Below are positions 34,288 to 43,290 of a DNA stretch of 64,000 nucleotides, one piece after another (positions within the stretch are counted from its first letter, which is position 1; each line of letters starts with the position of its first letter). Position numbers and translations under genes: made by a program. The notes beneath the pieces were generated by a model, which made no database searches, was not told the DNA's origin, and worked only from the letters and a program-made list of their open reading frames with translations. The DNA lies in the NCBI RefSeq assembly GCF_009931615.1, contig NZ_CP046620.1:1-64000 (forward strand), read 5' to 3'. Origin of the DNA: Algicella marina. Its GTDB lineage: Bacteria; Pseudomonadota; Alphaproteobacteria; Rhodobacterales; Rhodobacteraceae.

Positions 34288-35250
34288 TCATTCCGCCGCC
34301 TGTAACTCCGCGTCCTGTTCGGCCAGAAACCGTTCCGCATCCAGTGCTGCCATGCAACCCATACCGGCGGAGGTGATGGCCTGCCGGTACACCGGGTCGG
34401 TGATGTCGCCCGCCGCGAACACGCCGGGAATCGATGTTACGGAAGTGCCGGGTTTAACTTTGACATAGCCCCCGCTGTGGAGTTCCAACTGGTCCTTCAC
34501 CAGTTCCGAAGCCGGGGCATGGCCGATGGCGACGAACAGACCCTTGGCAGGGATTTCTGTGATTTCGCCTGTCTGTGTGTGTTTGACGCGCACAGCTTCG
34601 ACGCCGAGCGGGCTATCGCCGCCGACGACCTCCTCTACCTCGTGGAACCAGAGCGGTTCGATCTTTGGATTCTTGAACAGGCGATCTTGCAGGATCCTTT
34701 CTGCGCGCAGGGTGTCCCGGCGATGAACAAGTGTAACTTTGGAGGCGAAATTCGTCAGGAACAGCGCTTCCTCGACGGCAGTGTTGCCACCGCCGACGAC
34801 GACGATTTCCTGTCCCCGATAGAAAAATCCATCGCAAGTGGCGCAGGCAGATACCCCGAAGCCTTTAAACTTTTCTTCCGACGGCAAGCCGAGCCACTTA
34901 GCTTGTGCGCCGGTAGCAAGCACTACAGCATCTGCAGTGTAGGTTGTGCCACTGTCCGCAGTGGCGACGAATGGGCGTCGGGAGAGATCAAGCGAAGAGA
35001 TGTAATCGGAGATCACTTCCGTTCCCATGGCCTTGGCGTGGGCTTCCATCCGCACCATCAAATCCGGCCCTTGTACTTCAGTATCGCCGGGCCAGTTTTC
35101 GACTTCTGTTGTCGTCGTCAACTGGCCGCCTGGCTGAATGCCTTGCACCAGTATCGGCTCTAGCATGGCGCGGGCACCGTAGACGCCGGCGGTGTATCCG
35201 GCCGGACCTGAACCAATGATCAGAAGTCGGGTGTGGCGGGATTCGGACAT
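34288..35250 (-). CDS. trxB: Thioredoxin-disulfide reductase
   Basis: A 320-residue low-molecular-weight thioredoxin reductase. It contains the FAD-binding [16 protein letters not shown], the redox-active pair in ACATCDGFF (Cys136/Cys139), the NADPH loop [16 protein letters not shown] and [15 protein letters not shown] at the end. It passes electrons from NADPH to thioredoxin. An Lrp-type gene lies divergently 198 bases upstream, as often seen in Rhodobacterales. Confidence 0.97.
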   Translation of the reverse strand: MSESRHTRLLIIGSGPAGYTAGVYGARAMLEPILVQGIQPGGQLTTTTEVENWPGDTEVQGPDLMVRMEAHAKAMGTEVISDYISSLDLSRRPFVATADSGTTYTADAVVLATGAQAKWLGLPSEEKFKGFGVSACATCDGFFYRGQEIVVVGGGNTAVEEALFLTNFASKVTLVHRRDTLRAERILQDRLFKNPKIEPLWFHEVEEVVGGDSPLGVEAVRVKHTQTGEITEIPAKGLFVAIGHAPASELVKDQLELHSGGYVKVKPGTSVTSIPGVFAAGDITDPVYRQAITSAGMGCMAALDAERFLAEQDAELQAAE

Positions 35251-35448
35251 GGTGCGCTCCTAAAACTGAGCCGTGAATATAGGCACGCGGAAATGGGAGT
35301 GCAAACCCTTGCAACGTGGCGTCACGCCCCTGTGCGTAGTTTTGGGCATTGCGCGCGGAAGCGTGATATTGTTTAAGATGTTGCGCAGAATCGAAACTTT
35401 ATTTCGTTTTTCGAGCGGAACGAACAATCAAGAATCGGGAGAACCGTC

Positions 35449-35952
35449 TTGCCGTCACTCAAACTCGATCCCATCGACCGAAAAATCCTGGCGGAGTTGC
35501 AGGGCGATGGGCGCATGACCAATGTCGAGTTGTCGCGGAGGGTCGGCATTTCTGCGCCGCCGTGCCTGCGACGCGTGCGCACATTGGAGGAGACGGGGCT
35601 TATCAAGGGCTATCATGCCGACGTCAATGCCCGGGAGCTTGGTTTTGAAGTTCAGGTGTTCGCAATGGTCAGCCTAAAGAGTCAGGCTGAGGTAGACCTC
35701 TCCGCCTTCGAGACGCTGGCGCGTGGTTGGCCGCTTGTTCGTGAGTGCCACATGTTAAATGGTGAGATCGACTTCATTCTCAAATGCGCCTCGCCTGACC
35801 TCTCTACCTTCCAGACGTTTCTGACAGAAGACCTGACGGCAGCGGACAACGTGGCGAGCGTCAAGACTTCATTGGTGATCCGCAACGCCAAGGATGAGCC
35901 GGGCGTTCCGTTCGAAATCCTCGAAGCGCGGGCGGCAGCGGAAGAAGAGTAA
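35449..35952 (+). CDS. Lrp/AsnC-family transcriptional regulator
   Basis: A 167-residue feast/famine regulator. The N-terminal helix-turn-helix is DRKILAELQGDGRMTNVELSRRVGISAPPCLRRVRTLEETGLI, followed by the RAM ligand domain with VFAMVSLKSQAEVDL and the turn CHMLNGEIDFILK. The TTG at 35449 is preceded by GGGAGAA at normal spacing. It is divergent from trxB, and a link to trxB is suggested only by position. Confidence 0.9.
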   Translation: MPSLKLDPIDRKILAELQGDGRMTNVELSRRVGISAPPCLRRVRTLEETGLIKGYHADVNARELGFEVQVFAMVSLKSQAEVDLSAFETLARGWPLVRECHMLNGEIDFILKCASPDLSTFQTFLTEDLTAADNVASVKTSLVIRNAKDEPGVPFEILEARAAAEEE

Positions 35953-35985
35953 CTCCGCCGACAGAAGGCCGGCGGAGGAGTCACA

Positions 35986-36579
35986 TCAGGCCAGATCGGC
36001 CTGGGTCGTGATTACGCGCGCGAGAATGCCGTACTCAATGGCCTCATCGGTCGTCAGCCATTTGTCGCGTTCGATATCCTTGCGAACCTGTTCGATATCC
36101 ATGCCGGTGGCATCCGCGATGACCTTGGCCAGACGCTCTCGCATGCGTTCAATCTGAACAGCCTGAATGGCGATATCGGTAACCTTGCCACCTATTCCGC
36201 CGGAAGGCTGATGGATCAGGAACCGGGTATTCGGCAGGCAAACGCGGTTTTCCTTGTCGGCAGCAAGGAAGATATGAGTTCCGGCGCTGGCAACCCAACC
36301 GGTGCCGATCACCTTTACGACGGGTTTAATGAATTTGATTATATCGTGGATCGTGTCGCCCGCTTCGACGTGCCCGCCCTGACTGTTGATGAAGAGCGTG
36401 ATCGGATCGTCCGAGATGGCGGCGAGGGCGAGCAATTCTGCAACGACACGCTTGGCCATCTTCTGGTTGATTTCTTCGCAGATAACGACCTGACGCGCAT
36501 TCAGGAGCTTTTCGGCAATGCGGGAGGGTGTGCCCGCGGCTTCTTCTGTTTTCTCTTCGGTATCCAAGGAACTCTCCAT
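35986..36579 (-). CDS. ClpP-family serine peptidase
   Basis: A 197-residue ClpP-fold protein. The catalytic triad is visible as Ser98 in GWVASAGTHIFLAA, His123 in FLIHQPSGG and Asp in DIERDKWLTTDEAIEYG. The HGFxS-type Ser motif is GTGWVASAG instead of the usual GxAASMG, so it belongs to a divergent ClpP branch rather than the main housekeeping ClpP. A short acidic N-terminal extension precedes the fold. No clpX neighbour. The ATG at 36579 is followed by a typical start. Confidence 0.85.
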   Translation of the reverse strand: MESSLDTEEKTEEAAGTPSRIAEKLLNARQVVICEEINQKMAKRVVAELLALAAISDDPITLFINSQGGHVEAGDTIHDIIKFIKPVVKVIGTGWVASAGTHIFLAADKENRVCLPNTRFLIHQPSGGIGGKVTDIAIQAVQIERMRERLAKVIADATGMDIEQVRKDIERDKWLTTDEAIEYGILARVITTQADLA

Positions 36580-36857
36580 CGTTTTGCGTGCGCGCGGTGC
36601 GTGCTGCCTCTTATCTGATACCGCGGGGCGGGGATGCAAGTCTTGGCATTGAAATCCGACTTAATTGATGAACGGCCTTCAAGGCGTGATAGGCATAGGC
36701 GAAAACGCGCCTGTCAAATTGTTAGTATTTTCAATTATTTAATGCGTACTGCCTTGGCCGCCCAAGCCTTCATGGAAGGTAATGGGCCACCGTACGTCAA
36801 TCTTTCGACCGGTGGCTTTCGCCGGTTGGACGTATTGAAGAGGAGGCGGAGGCCATC

Positions 36858-37250
36858 ATGAAACATCTTTTCGTAACCCTTGCATTGGGCTTTAGCAGTG
36901 TAGGCGTTGTCGCACAGGAGGCGGCGCAAGTGCCGGATACGCCGGCCGCTCGGGCCGACGTGACGGCCGAAATACTGGCTGGCGCCGACGTATTCGATGC
37001 CGATGGCCAGAACATGGGCCAGATCACGGATGTAGTGTTCACGGACTCCGGCAAAGTCGATGCAGCAGTGATTGCCGCTGGCGGGTTTCTCGGATTTGGA
37101 CGCCACGAAGCGGCCGTCCCCGTCGAGGAACTGACGGTGATGGATAAGGCGGATGCCGAGGGCGAAATAATCGTCCAGGTGCCAATGACCGAAGAACAGT
37201 TCAAAGCTTTACCAAGGTTTGCGGCAATGCCGATGCCCGCATCGAATTGA
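36858..37250 (+). CDS. Secreted PRC-barrel domain protein
   Basis: A 130-residue protein with a signal peptide (MKHLFVTLALGFSSVGVVAQ) followed by one PRC-barrel, recognisable by GADVFDADGQNMGQITDVVF and the AAVPVEELTV strand. PRC barrels are small domains found in photosynthetic reaction centres and RNA-processing proteins; exported versions are common in Rhodobacterales and of unknown role. The start has AGGAGG upstream. It ends in a hairpin terminator. Confidence 0.85.
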   Translation: MKHLFVTLALGFSSVGVVAQEAAQVPDTPAARADVTAEILAGADVFDADGQNMGQITDVVFTDSGKVDAAVIAAGGFLGFGRHEAAVPVEELTVMDKADAEGEIIVQVPMTEEQFKALPRFAAMPMPASN

Positions 37251-37289
37251 CGTCCCCCCAGTGTCGGTTCGTCTGGCCGGCACTGCAAC

Positions 37290-37343
37290 CCCCGGTGACC
37301 TATCCCCGATCACTACCCCCCACCGGTCACCGGGGCACTTTTT
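37290..37343 (+). terminator. Terminator hairpin between convergent PRC-barrel and M24 genes
   Basis: CCCCGGTGACC (37290-37300) pairs with GGTCACCGGGG (37325-37335) around a 24-base loop, and CACTTTTTG follows on the plus strand. Eleven perfect pairs plus a T-run make it a likely terminator for the plus-strand gene and possibly for the minus-strand one. Confidence 0.75.
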
Positions 37344-37351
37344 GCAACCTT

Positions 37352-38497
37352 CTAGATCACGATGAGCGCGGTGTCGTGGCCGGAAAGCGGTTGGCTGCCG
37401 ACTTCGCCTACCAGGGACGTGCGACCGAGCGTCATTGCGTTGCCACTCTCGCTATCCATCAAAATCATGTGCAGGAAGAAAACCATTCCCGGCCGAATAA
37501 CTGTTGGTGCGTCTTCATAGAACATCTGGTGTTCCATCCAGCTAGGCGCATAGCGGGTCCCCAAAGCATAACCGCAGGCCTTCAAGCGATGCGCCGCGAG
37601 ACCGTGAGCATCAAGCGTGCGGGCATGGGCAGAGAAGACGTCACCCATCGTTGCGCCGGGATGGAGAGTGTCTTCGCATGCCAGTAACGCCTCTTCGGCG
37701 GCTGCGTGGAGAAGTTTTTGACGGTCGGTCGGCTCGCCGACAATCGGCGTAGCCATCATTGCCGCATGATATTGCCGCCAGACACCGGCCCATTCGAGAG
37801 TAACCTGATCCTGCGTCCGGATAGCTTGGCGGCCGGAACTGTAGCGGCAGAGCAGAGCGTGGTCGCCCGACCCGATTATGAACGGATTACCGGGATAGTC
37901 GCCACCTCCTCGGAGTACGGCCGCCTGCATCGCCGCGAGAACTTCAGCCTCGCTTATGCCAGGCCTGATGGTGGCAACGGCAACGTCAAGCGCCGTGTCA
38001 GCGAGTTCTGCTGCCTTGCGAACGCAGGCGATTTCTTCTTCGGATTTGACGAGCCGAAGCGTCGACACGAGATCAGACGCATCGATCAGTTCGGATTTAC
38101 GATCAATGGCGGCGGTCAGACGGCGATAATTGTGCGCGGTCAGGCCGTGAGTGTCGAACTCGACGCCAAGACGCTTGCCGTGAAGGCCTAATTCACTCAG
38201 CAGCCGAACCAGATCCTCTGCCGGATTGGCATCCGCACCATCCGGCCAGATTCTGATATCGGCGATGTTGGAGGTTAGTTGAGCCTGACGCAGGTCGGCG
38301 CTACGTGTCAGCAATACCGAGTCTGCCTCCGTGATGATGAGACACTGGAAAAAGCAGAACCCGAACGTATCATAGCCGGTCAGCCAGTACATGCTTTCCT
38401 GTGCGAAGATCAACAACGCGTCGAGGCCCCTTGCGCGTCTTTCGGCATCAAGCGCGGCACGGCGCCGGGCGAACTCTGCTTCGGAAAAATGCAGCAT
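37352..38497 (-). CDS. M24-family metallopeptidase (Xaa-Pro peptidase-like)
   Basis: A 381-residue protein with the creatinase N-domain (LDALLIFAQESMYWLTGYDTFGF) and the pita-bread catalytic domain starting ASDLVSTLRLVKSEEEI. The metal-binding region has changed: VTLEWAGVWRQYHAAMM has Glu where the first metal Asp is normally found. Members of this branch act on small molecules such as ectoine derivatives or proline dipeptides; I cannot say which. The ATG overlaps the pgeF stop by one base (TGATG), so it ends a four-gene operon. Confidence 0.82.
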   Translation of the reverse strand: MLHFSEAEFARRRAALDAERRARGLDALLIFAQESMYWLTGYDTFGFCFFQCLIITEADSVLLTRSADLRQAQLTSNIADIRIWPDGADANPAEDLVRLLSELGLHGKRLGVEFDTHGLTAHNYRRLTAAIDRKSELIDASDLVSTLRLVKSEEEIACVRKAAELADTALDVAVATIRPGISEAEVLAAMQAAVLRGGGDYPGNPFIIGSGDHALLCRYSSGRQAIRTQDQVTLEWAGVWRQYHAAMMATPIVGEPTDRQKLLHAAAEEALLACEDTLHPGATMGDVFSAHARTLDAHGLAAHRLKACGYALGTRYAPSWMEHQMFYEDAPTVIRPGMVFFLHMILMDSESGNAMTLGRTSLVGEVGSQPLSGHDTALIVI

Positions 38498-39246
38498 CAG
38501 AGCCGGATGACCGAGATCAGGCGACCGTAATCTGCCTCGCCAGCGTGGGTGGTGCGTCGGAAGGAATAGAAACTACCGGCATCGGTGAAGGTGCAGTGAC
38601 CCGTCCACGATGCATCGCCAATGCCGCTGCTACGGAGGCGGTGGACGATGAGACCGGGCAAGTCGAACTGCATCCTGTCGCCGTGCCCACCGGCGAAGAA
38701 TCGAACGAATTCACGATCCTCGGCAACGAAATTCTCAAAAAACTCCGGGCCGACTTCGTAAGCGCGCTGACTGATCGTCGGTCCGACAACAGCGGTGATG
38801 GCACTGCGCGTGGCACCGAGTGATTCCATAGCATCGAGCGTGTTCTCGAGTACCCCGCCGAGAGCGCCACGCCAGCCGGAGTGAGCTGCCCCGATTACCA
38901 TGGCTGTCCTGTCGCAGAAGAGCACTGGTGCGCAGTCAGCGGTGAGGATGCCCAAGGCAAGGCCGGGCATGGCCGTAACCATTGCATCAGCTTTGGGAGG
39001 GCTTTCCGGTGGCGCGGTGAGCACAACCACATCGCTGGAATGATGCTGATGCAGCGAAATGAGGTGATCGAGCGGTATCTCCATCGCCTTTGCAACCCGG
39101 GCTCGATTGATGCTGACTGCCTCCGCAAGGTCGGAGGAGCCGGGGCCGCAATTCAGGCCGTGGAAGATACCTGAAGAAGCGCCGCCCCTGCGGGTGAAAA
39201 AGCCATGAGATGCAGGCAGGTCCGGGCTTGTCAGGATTTCGAGCAT
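38497..39246 (-). CDS. pgeF: Peptidoglycan editing factor PgeF (LACC1/YfiH family)
   Basis: A 249-residue polyphenol-oxidase-fold enzyme. The conserved zinc ligands are visible as ISLHQHHSSDV, TADCAPVLF and AAHSGWRGAL, with RAYEVGPEF and SFRRTTHAGEADYGR towards the end. Family members remove wrongly incorporated amino acids from the peptidoglycan peptide or act as purine nucleoside phosphorylases. The start overlaps the midA stop by one base (TAATG), in the conserved lgt-midA-pgeF order. Confidence 0.93.
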   Translation of the reverse strand: MLEILTSPDLPASHGFFTRRGGASSGIFHGLNCGPGSSDLAEAVSINRARVAKAMEIPLDHLISLHQHHSSDVVVLTAPPESPPKADAMVTAMPGLALGILTADCAPVLFCDRTAMVIGAAHSGWRGALGGVLENTLDAMESLGATRSAITAVVGPTISQRAYEVGPEFFENFVAEDREFVRFFAGGHGDRMQFDLPGLIVHRLRSSGIGDASWTGHCTFTDAGSFYSFRRTTHAGEADYGRLISVIRL

Positions 39247-40304
39247 TATGAAGTAAATCCGGGTGGAGGATGAGCACTCTCCGGCAGCAGCGCCAGTGTC
39301 TTGAAAAGACTCCCCATTTCGCGGTCGTCAGTCAAGCGGCTGTGTGCGGCGGCCACTTCGTTGGCGCGGTCTGGATCGGCGGCAGACAGCGCGGCCGCGC
39401 GGGCATCGATGCCCAGTGCCTTTAAAAATTGACCTTGCTGCGTGAAATGAGGCCGTAAAGTCGAGGACTCTGCCAACCAGCGAAAGCCGACATGGGCAGT
39501 CAGATCGGCCTCACCTGGTTTTGTCAGCGGGTCGGAGTAGCCGTGTTTGCGCAATCCTTGCAAAGTATCGCCGGTGCCATCCCATTCACCGTAGTCAAAG
39601 GCAAGGAAAGCGCCGCCACGTCGATTTATAACCTGCCCCAGTTGAGCGGTGATCGCTTCAGCGGCGCTGTTTCGTTCCACCATGGTTTGGGGTGGTACGT
39701 CTGGGAAACGGGTATCCAGCTCCGGTTCGTGATGAGCAGGTGCGAGACCGAAAACCAGGTTGCCGGAGCGGATGCCGATACACCTTTCGTGCCAGCCAGT
39801 AGCCGCCTTCTGGAACTGCCGGATCGGCAGGGCATCGAAAAACTCGTTGGAAACAACAAACAAGGGCGCATGATCAGGCAGATTCGTTATTTCCGTTAGC
39901 CATGTAGGCTCCGCATCGGCCAGACTGGCCGCCTGATGAGCCTGCAGGGTGGGGCTGGCCTCGACAAGGTGAAGGCGTAGCGCAGCGTGGAAGCCGGCAA
40001 CGCGTGCGGTGGCGCGCAAAATGTCGGCCATCAGTGTTCCACGCCCGGGGCCGAGTTCGGCAAGCGTAAACGGATCGGGTGCACCCTGATCCATCCACGT
40101 CTGGGCAAGCCACAGGCCAGCGAGTTCGCCGAACATCTGACTAATTTCCGGTGCGGTGGTGAAATCTCCAGCCGAACCGAGTGGGTCGCGCGTCATGTAA
40201 TATCCGTGCTCCGGATCGAGCAGGCAAATCTGCATGAACCGGGCGATGGAGATGGGACCTGAGACGGCGATCTCAGCTTTCAATTTGTCGGTCAGTCGCG
40301 TCAT
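39246..40304 (-). CDS. MidA-family SAM-dependent arginine methyltransferase
   Basis: About 352 residues of the NDUFAF7/MidA family (COG1565). The signature is SGPISIARFMQICLLDPEHGYYM at the start, PLGSAGDFTTAPEISQMFGEL, the SAM site LAELGPGRGTLMADIL and VVSNEFFDALPIRQF. Eukaryotic relatives methylate a complex I subunit. The ATG at 40304 overlaps the stop of lgt as ATGA, so translation is coupled; the longer frame to 40427 lies inside lgt. Confidence 0.9.
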   Translation of the reverse strand: MTRLTDKLKAEIAVSGPISIARFMQICLLDPEHGYYMTRDPLGSAGDFTTAPEISQMFGELAGLWLAQTWMDQGAPDPFTLAELGPGRGTLMADILRATARVAGFHAALRLHLVEASPTLQAHQAASLADAEPTWLTEITNLPDHAPLFVVSNEFFDALPIRQFQKAATGWHERCIGIRSGNLVFGLAPAHHEPELDTRFPDVPPQTMVERNSAAEAITAQLGQVINRRGGAFLAFDYGEWDGTGDTLQGLRKHGYSDPLTKPGEADLTAHVGFRWLAESSTLRPHFTQQGQFLKALGIDARAAALSAADPDRANEVAAAHSRLTDDREMGSLFKTLALLPESAHPPPGFTS

Positions 40305-41197
40305 TTGCTTCGTCTGGTGGCAAACAGGATCGCGAGGCCGACGACCGCCATAGGCAGGGATAGAATCTGGCCCATGGTAAGACCCCAAGCTTCTGGCCCG
40401 GCGCCAAGGCGAATGATCTGACCCCACGGATTTTCGTCGCTGACAAATTGCATGTCTCCCTGACGGACGCCTTCTACGAAGGTGCGGGCGAGGCCATAGC
40501 CCAGCAGGAATACGCCGATGGCGCGACCGGGATGTTTGAGCCAGCCGAGAAAACGGACCCCGATGAAGAGGAATACAAAAAGCAGCAGGCCTTCCAGAGC
40601 AGCTTCGTATAGCTGCGAAGGATGGCGTGCACAGGGATCACCGAACCTTTCCGGACAGAGTTGGGCACGGGTATCAGGAAAGACGACGCCCCACGGGAGA
40701 GTTGTAGGGCGCCCCCAGAGTTCGCCGTTAATGAAGTTTGCGAGGCGGCCAAAGAAGAGGCCGATTGGCGTAGCTGCCGCCACCGCGTCGCCAAGGCTGA
40801 GCATGTTTTTTCGCTTCAGCAGGCTATAGACAATGATACCGGCGACGACGCCAAGAAATCCGCCGTGGAAGGACATTCCTCCTTCCCAGACCGCCAAGAC
40901 GCGGGCGGGGGTTGCAAGAATTTCGGGCTGGTAGAATACGATATAGCCAATCCGACCGCCGAGGACGACGCCGAGTACCATCCACGTAAGCAGATCCTCC
41001 GCCTCTTTCGGGGCCATCGGCGCCTTGCCGGCGGGCCAGAGGCCCGGGCGTTTCAGCAGGCGGACGACATAGCGCCAACCGAGGACAAGCCCGGCGACAT
41101 AAGCGAGGGCGTACCAGCGCAGGGCGAACTCCACTCCGAAAAGCGAGATGGTGAAAAGAGCCGGGTCGATATCGGGAAAGGGCAGGGCGAGGAGCAT
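40301..41197 (-). CDS. lgt: Prolipoprotein diacylglyceryl transferase
   Basis: A 298-residue inner-membrane enzyme that transfers diacylglycerol to the lipobox Cys of prolipoproteins. Key segments are WYALAYVAGLVLGWRY, HGGFLGVV (catalytic His), GRLANFINGELWGRPT (Lgt signature) and RHPSQLYEA. About seven transmembrane helices. It heads the lgt-midA-pgeF-M24 operon. The ubiK gene reads away from it, divergently, 119 bases upstream. Confidence 0.97.
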   Translation of the reverse strand: MLLALPFPDIDPALFTISLFGVEFALRWYALAYVAGLVLGWRYVVRLLKRPGLWPAGKAPMAPKEAEDLLTWMVLGVVLGGRIGYIVFYQPEILATPARVLAVWEGGMSFHGGFLGVVAGIIVYSLLKRKNMLSLGDAVAAATPIGLFFGRLANFINGELWGRPTTLPWGVVFPDTRAQLCPERFGDPCARHPSQLYEAALEGLLLFVFLFIGVRFLGWLKHPGRAIGVFLLGYGLARTFVEGVRQGDMQFVSDENPWGQIIRLGAGPEAWGLTMGQILSLPMAVVGLAILFATRRSK

Positions 41198-41316
41198 GGA
41201 TGGCCTTGTAATCGCGTGGGTGCTTGATCCCCGCCGTGTCTATCAAAGTCAAGCAGGTGGTTGGCAAACATTTGCGAAAGCACCATATAGGAGCGAAGCG
41301 AGAGGAAGGATTTGCC

Positions 41317-41559
41317 ATGCAGACCCGCAACAGGATCTTTGATGATATCAGCCAGTTGATGACCAACGCGATGGGCGTGGCGCAAGGCGCCCGCAGCGAA
41401 GCCGAGACAGCGATGAAGAGCATGCTGGACCGCTGGATGGCAGACCGCAACTTCGTGACCCGTGATGAATTCGATGCCGTGAGAGCGATGGCTCAGAAGG
41501 CACGCGAGGAAAACGAAGCCCTGAGGGCCCGCATCGAGGCAATCGAAGCCAAAGGCTGA
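41317..41559 (+). CDS. ubiK: UbiK-family accessory factor (BMFP)
   Basis: An 80-residue coiled-coil protein of the BMFP/UbiK family. It begins NRIFDDISQLMTNAMGVAQGARSEAE, followed by the MKSMLDRWMADRNFVTRDEFDAVRAMA core and a C-terminal heptad helix. In gammaproteobacteria UbiK helps ubiquinone assembly; alphaproteobacterial members also fuse membranes in vitro. The ATG at 41317 follows AGAGGAAGGA. Divergent from lgt, which is its usual place. Confidence 0.85.
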   Translation: MQTRNRIFDDISQLMTNAMGVAQGARSEAETAMKSMLDRWMADRNFVTRDEFDAVRAMAQKAREENEALRARIEAIEAKG

Positions 41560-41872
41560 GGTGCCGGTGTCGTTGACGACGCCACGTTGAACGCCTTGGG
41601 AGTACAAAAACCGAAGCTCTCTGGTTGGCATCGAGCTGAGATGCAGATTGCTATGCGTATTGCACAATGTTGCGGCATTTTGGTTCCATGGCACGGAGAA
41701 GGCGAAATTGCTGCCATCGTCTCCCGAATGTCATGAAAAAGTTCTTTACAGAATTCGGGAATGCTTCCACCATATATAGGTCGGGGAGCTGCAGGTTCCT
41801 CGACCTATAGACATCCTCACAGCCCCTAGCGGGTTAAACTCCGCCAGCGGGCCACAACAAGAGGGACCTGGC
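41560..41872. other. Intergenic region upstream of the ybjN-type gene
   Basis: These 313 bases hold no coding frame I can support. The clearest element is an inverted repeat: TATAGGTCG (41775-41783) and CGACCTATA (41801-41809), nine perfect pairs with a 17-base loop, about 63 bases before the ATG at 41873. It could be a leader hairpin or a regulator site. The ATATA run around it may be part of a promoter. Confidence 0.45.
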
Positions 41873-42376
41873 ATGAGCAGTGTCGAGCACGAACTCTACT
41901 CAGAAGATCTTCACCCCATAGACATCGTAGAAACGCTGGCAGAACACCACGAGTGGGATTTTGACCGCGTGGCCGACGATCAGATTGCCATGGCGATCGA
42001 GGGGTCATGGCGGACCTATTCAGTGACGCTGGCCTGGTCTTCCCACGACGAAAGCCTGCGGCTCATTTGTGCTTTCGACATGGACCCACCTGAAGCCAGC
42101 CTTCCGCGCCTGTTCGAACTGCTTGAGCGTGCGAACGATAAATGTTGGTCAGGCTGTTTTACGCGCTGGCCTTCCCAGCAGATGATGGCGTTCCGCTATT
42201 CGCTCAACCTCGCCGGGGGCGCCACGGCCTCTGCCGCACAGATTTCGGACATGGTTGGCAACGCTATCGTGTCCTGCGAACGTTTCTTCCCCGCATTCCA
42301 AATGGTCTGTTGGGGCGACGAGAGCCCAGACGCGGCACTGGAGATCGCTATGACAGAAGCTTACGGCCGAGCCTGA
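41873..42376 (+). CDS. YbjN-domain protein
   Basis: A 167-residue soluble protein of the YbjN family (DUF1790). The family pattern shows in IDIVETLAEHHEWDFDRVADDQIAMAIEG, AWSSHDESLRLICAFDM and ELLERANDKCWSGCFTRWPSQQMMAFRYSLNLAGG. Function is unknown; members have a type-III-chaperone-like fold and affect stress and motility. GAGGGACC precedes the ATG. The phasin gene follows in the same direction. Confidence 0.88.
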   Translation: MSSVEHELYSEDLHPIDIVETLAEHHEWDFDRVADDQIAMAIEGSWRTYSVTLAWSSHDESLRLICAFDMDPPEASLPRLFELLERANDKCWSGCFTRWPSQQMMAFRYSLNLAGGATASAAQISDMVGNAIVSCERFFPAFQMVCWGDESPDAALEIAMTEAYGRA

Positions 42377-42462
42377 GTTCGGCGCCACGGGCGGAAAAGG
42401 CTTGTTTTCCGCCCACGCGGCCCCATTCTGGTTCAGAGAGCAGCACCGGAGGAGGCGCCACC

Positions 42463-42921
42463 ATGGTAGATTTCAGCAAACTCACCGTTTCGCCCGAAAT
42501 GATGAAGGAATTTCTGGAGAAGAGCGATTTCACTAAGCATTTCAGCGGCCTGGATATGAAATCGCTGGATCCGCAGACGCTGTTCGATGCGCAGAAGAAA
42601 AATATGGATGCGATGATGGCCGCCAACGCCGCTGCGGCGAACGGCTTTCAGGACCTATACCGGAAACAGCTGCAGATTTTTGAGGATACGATTGCCCAAG
42701 CACGTGAGCAGGTGGCAACGATGACGAGCGGAATGCCCGATGCGAAGAAGGCCACGGCTCAATCAGAAGTGATGAAGGCGGCATTTCAAAAGGCGCTGGC
42801 CAATATGCAGGAACTGGCGGAAACGGCGCAGTCCGCGAACGAGGAAGCCTACAAGGCAATCTCGGAGCGGGTTGGCGATTCCGTAAAGGAACTGCAGGAC
42901 ATAATGAACAAGATCAAGTAA
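42463..42921 (+). CDS. Phasin-family protein
   Basis: A 152-residue amphipathic helical protein of the phasin family: FLEKSDFTKHFSGLDMKSLDPQTLFDAQKKNMDAMM, then FQDLYRKQLQIFEDTIAQAREQV and AFQKALANMQELAETAQSANEEAYKAISERV. Phasins coat polyhydroxyalkanoate granules. No PHA synthase is in the window, though the CoA-transferase at 4-7 kb belongs to the same area of metabolism. Strong ribosome site (GGAGGAGG) before the ATG at 42463. Confidence 0.9.
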   Translation: MVDFSKLTVSPEMMKEFLEKSDFTKHFSGLDMKSLDPQTLFDAQKKNMDAMMAANAAAANGFQDLYRKQLQIFEDTIAQAREQVATMTSGMPDAKKATAQSEVMKAAFQKALANMQELAETAQSANEEAYKAISERVGDSVKELQDIMNKIK

Positions 42922-42939
42922 GAGCGCCAAAGCCATCGC

Positions 42940-43278
42940 ATGACCGAGATAACTTTCGACGATTTCGCCAAGGTGGATATACGCCTTGGTACCGTCCTTG
43001 CAGCAGAGCCCTTCCCCGAAGCACGCAAACCAGCCTTTAAACTGCGGATAGATTTTGGTGCCGAGATCGGCGAGAAGAAGAGTTCCGCCCAGATCACGCT
43101 GAATTATTCGCCAGAATCGCTTGTCGGGCGGCAGGTTCTGGCGGTGGTGAACTTTCCGCCGCGACAAATCGGTCCATTCATGTCTGAAGTTCTGGTGTTG
43201 GGTGTAAGTGATGCCGACGGTGCGATTGTGCTGCTTTCACCGGACAAACCTGCGCCAGATGGCGCGAGAATGCATTGA
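42940..43278 (+). CDS. csaA: CsaA-like tRNA-binding-domain protein
   Basis: A 112-residue single OB-fold protein of the CsaA/MetG-C type. It has VDIRLGTVLAAEPFPEARKPAFKLRIDFG, ITLNYSPESLVGRQVLAVVNFPPRQIG and VLVLGVSDADGAIVLLSP, the full tRNA_bind signature. Proposed to act as a secretion-linked chaperone or tRNA-binding factor. It follows the phasin gene by 18 bases and precedes the 2-hydroxyacid dehydrogenase by 12, so the three form a run. Confidence 0.93.
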   Translation: MTEITFDDFAKVDIRLGTVLAAEPFPEARKPAFKLRIDFGAEIGEKKSSAQITLNYSPESLVGRQVLAVVNFPPRQIGPFMSEVLVLGVSDADGAIVLLSPDKPAPDGARMH

Positions 43279-43290
43279 ACAGGGGCATGA

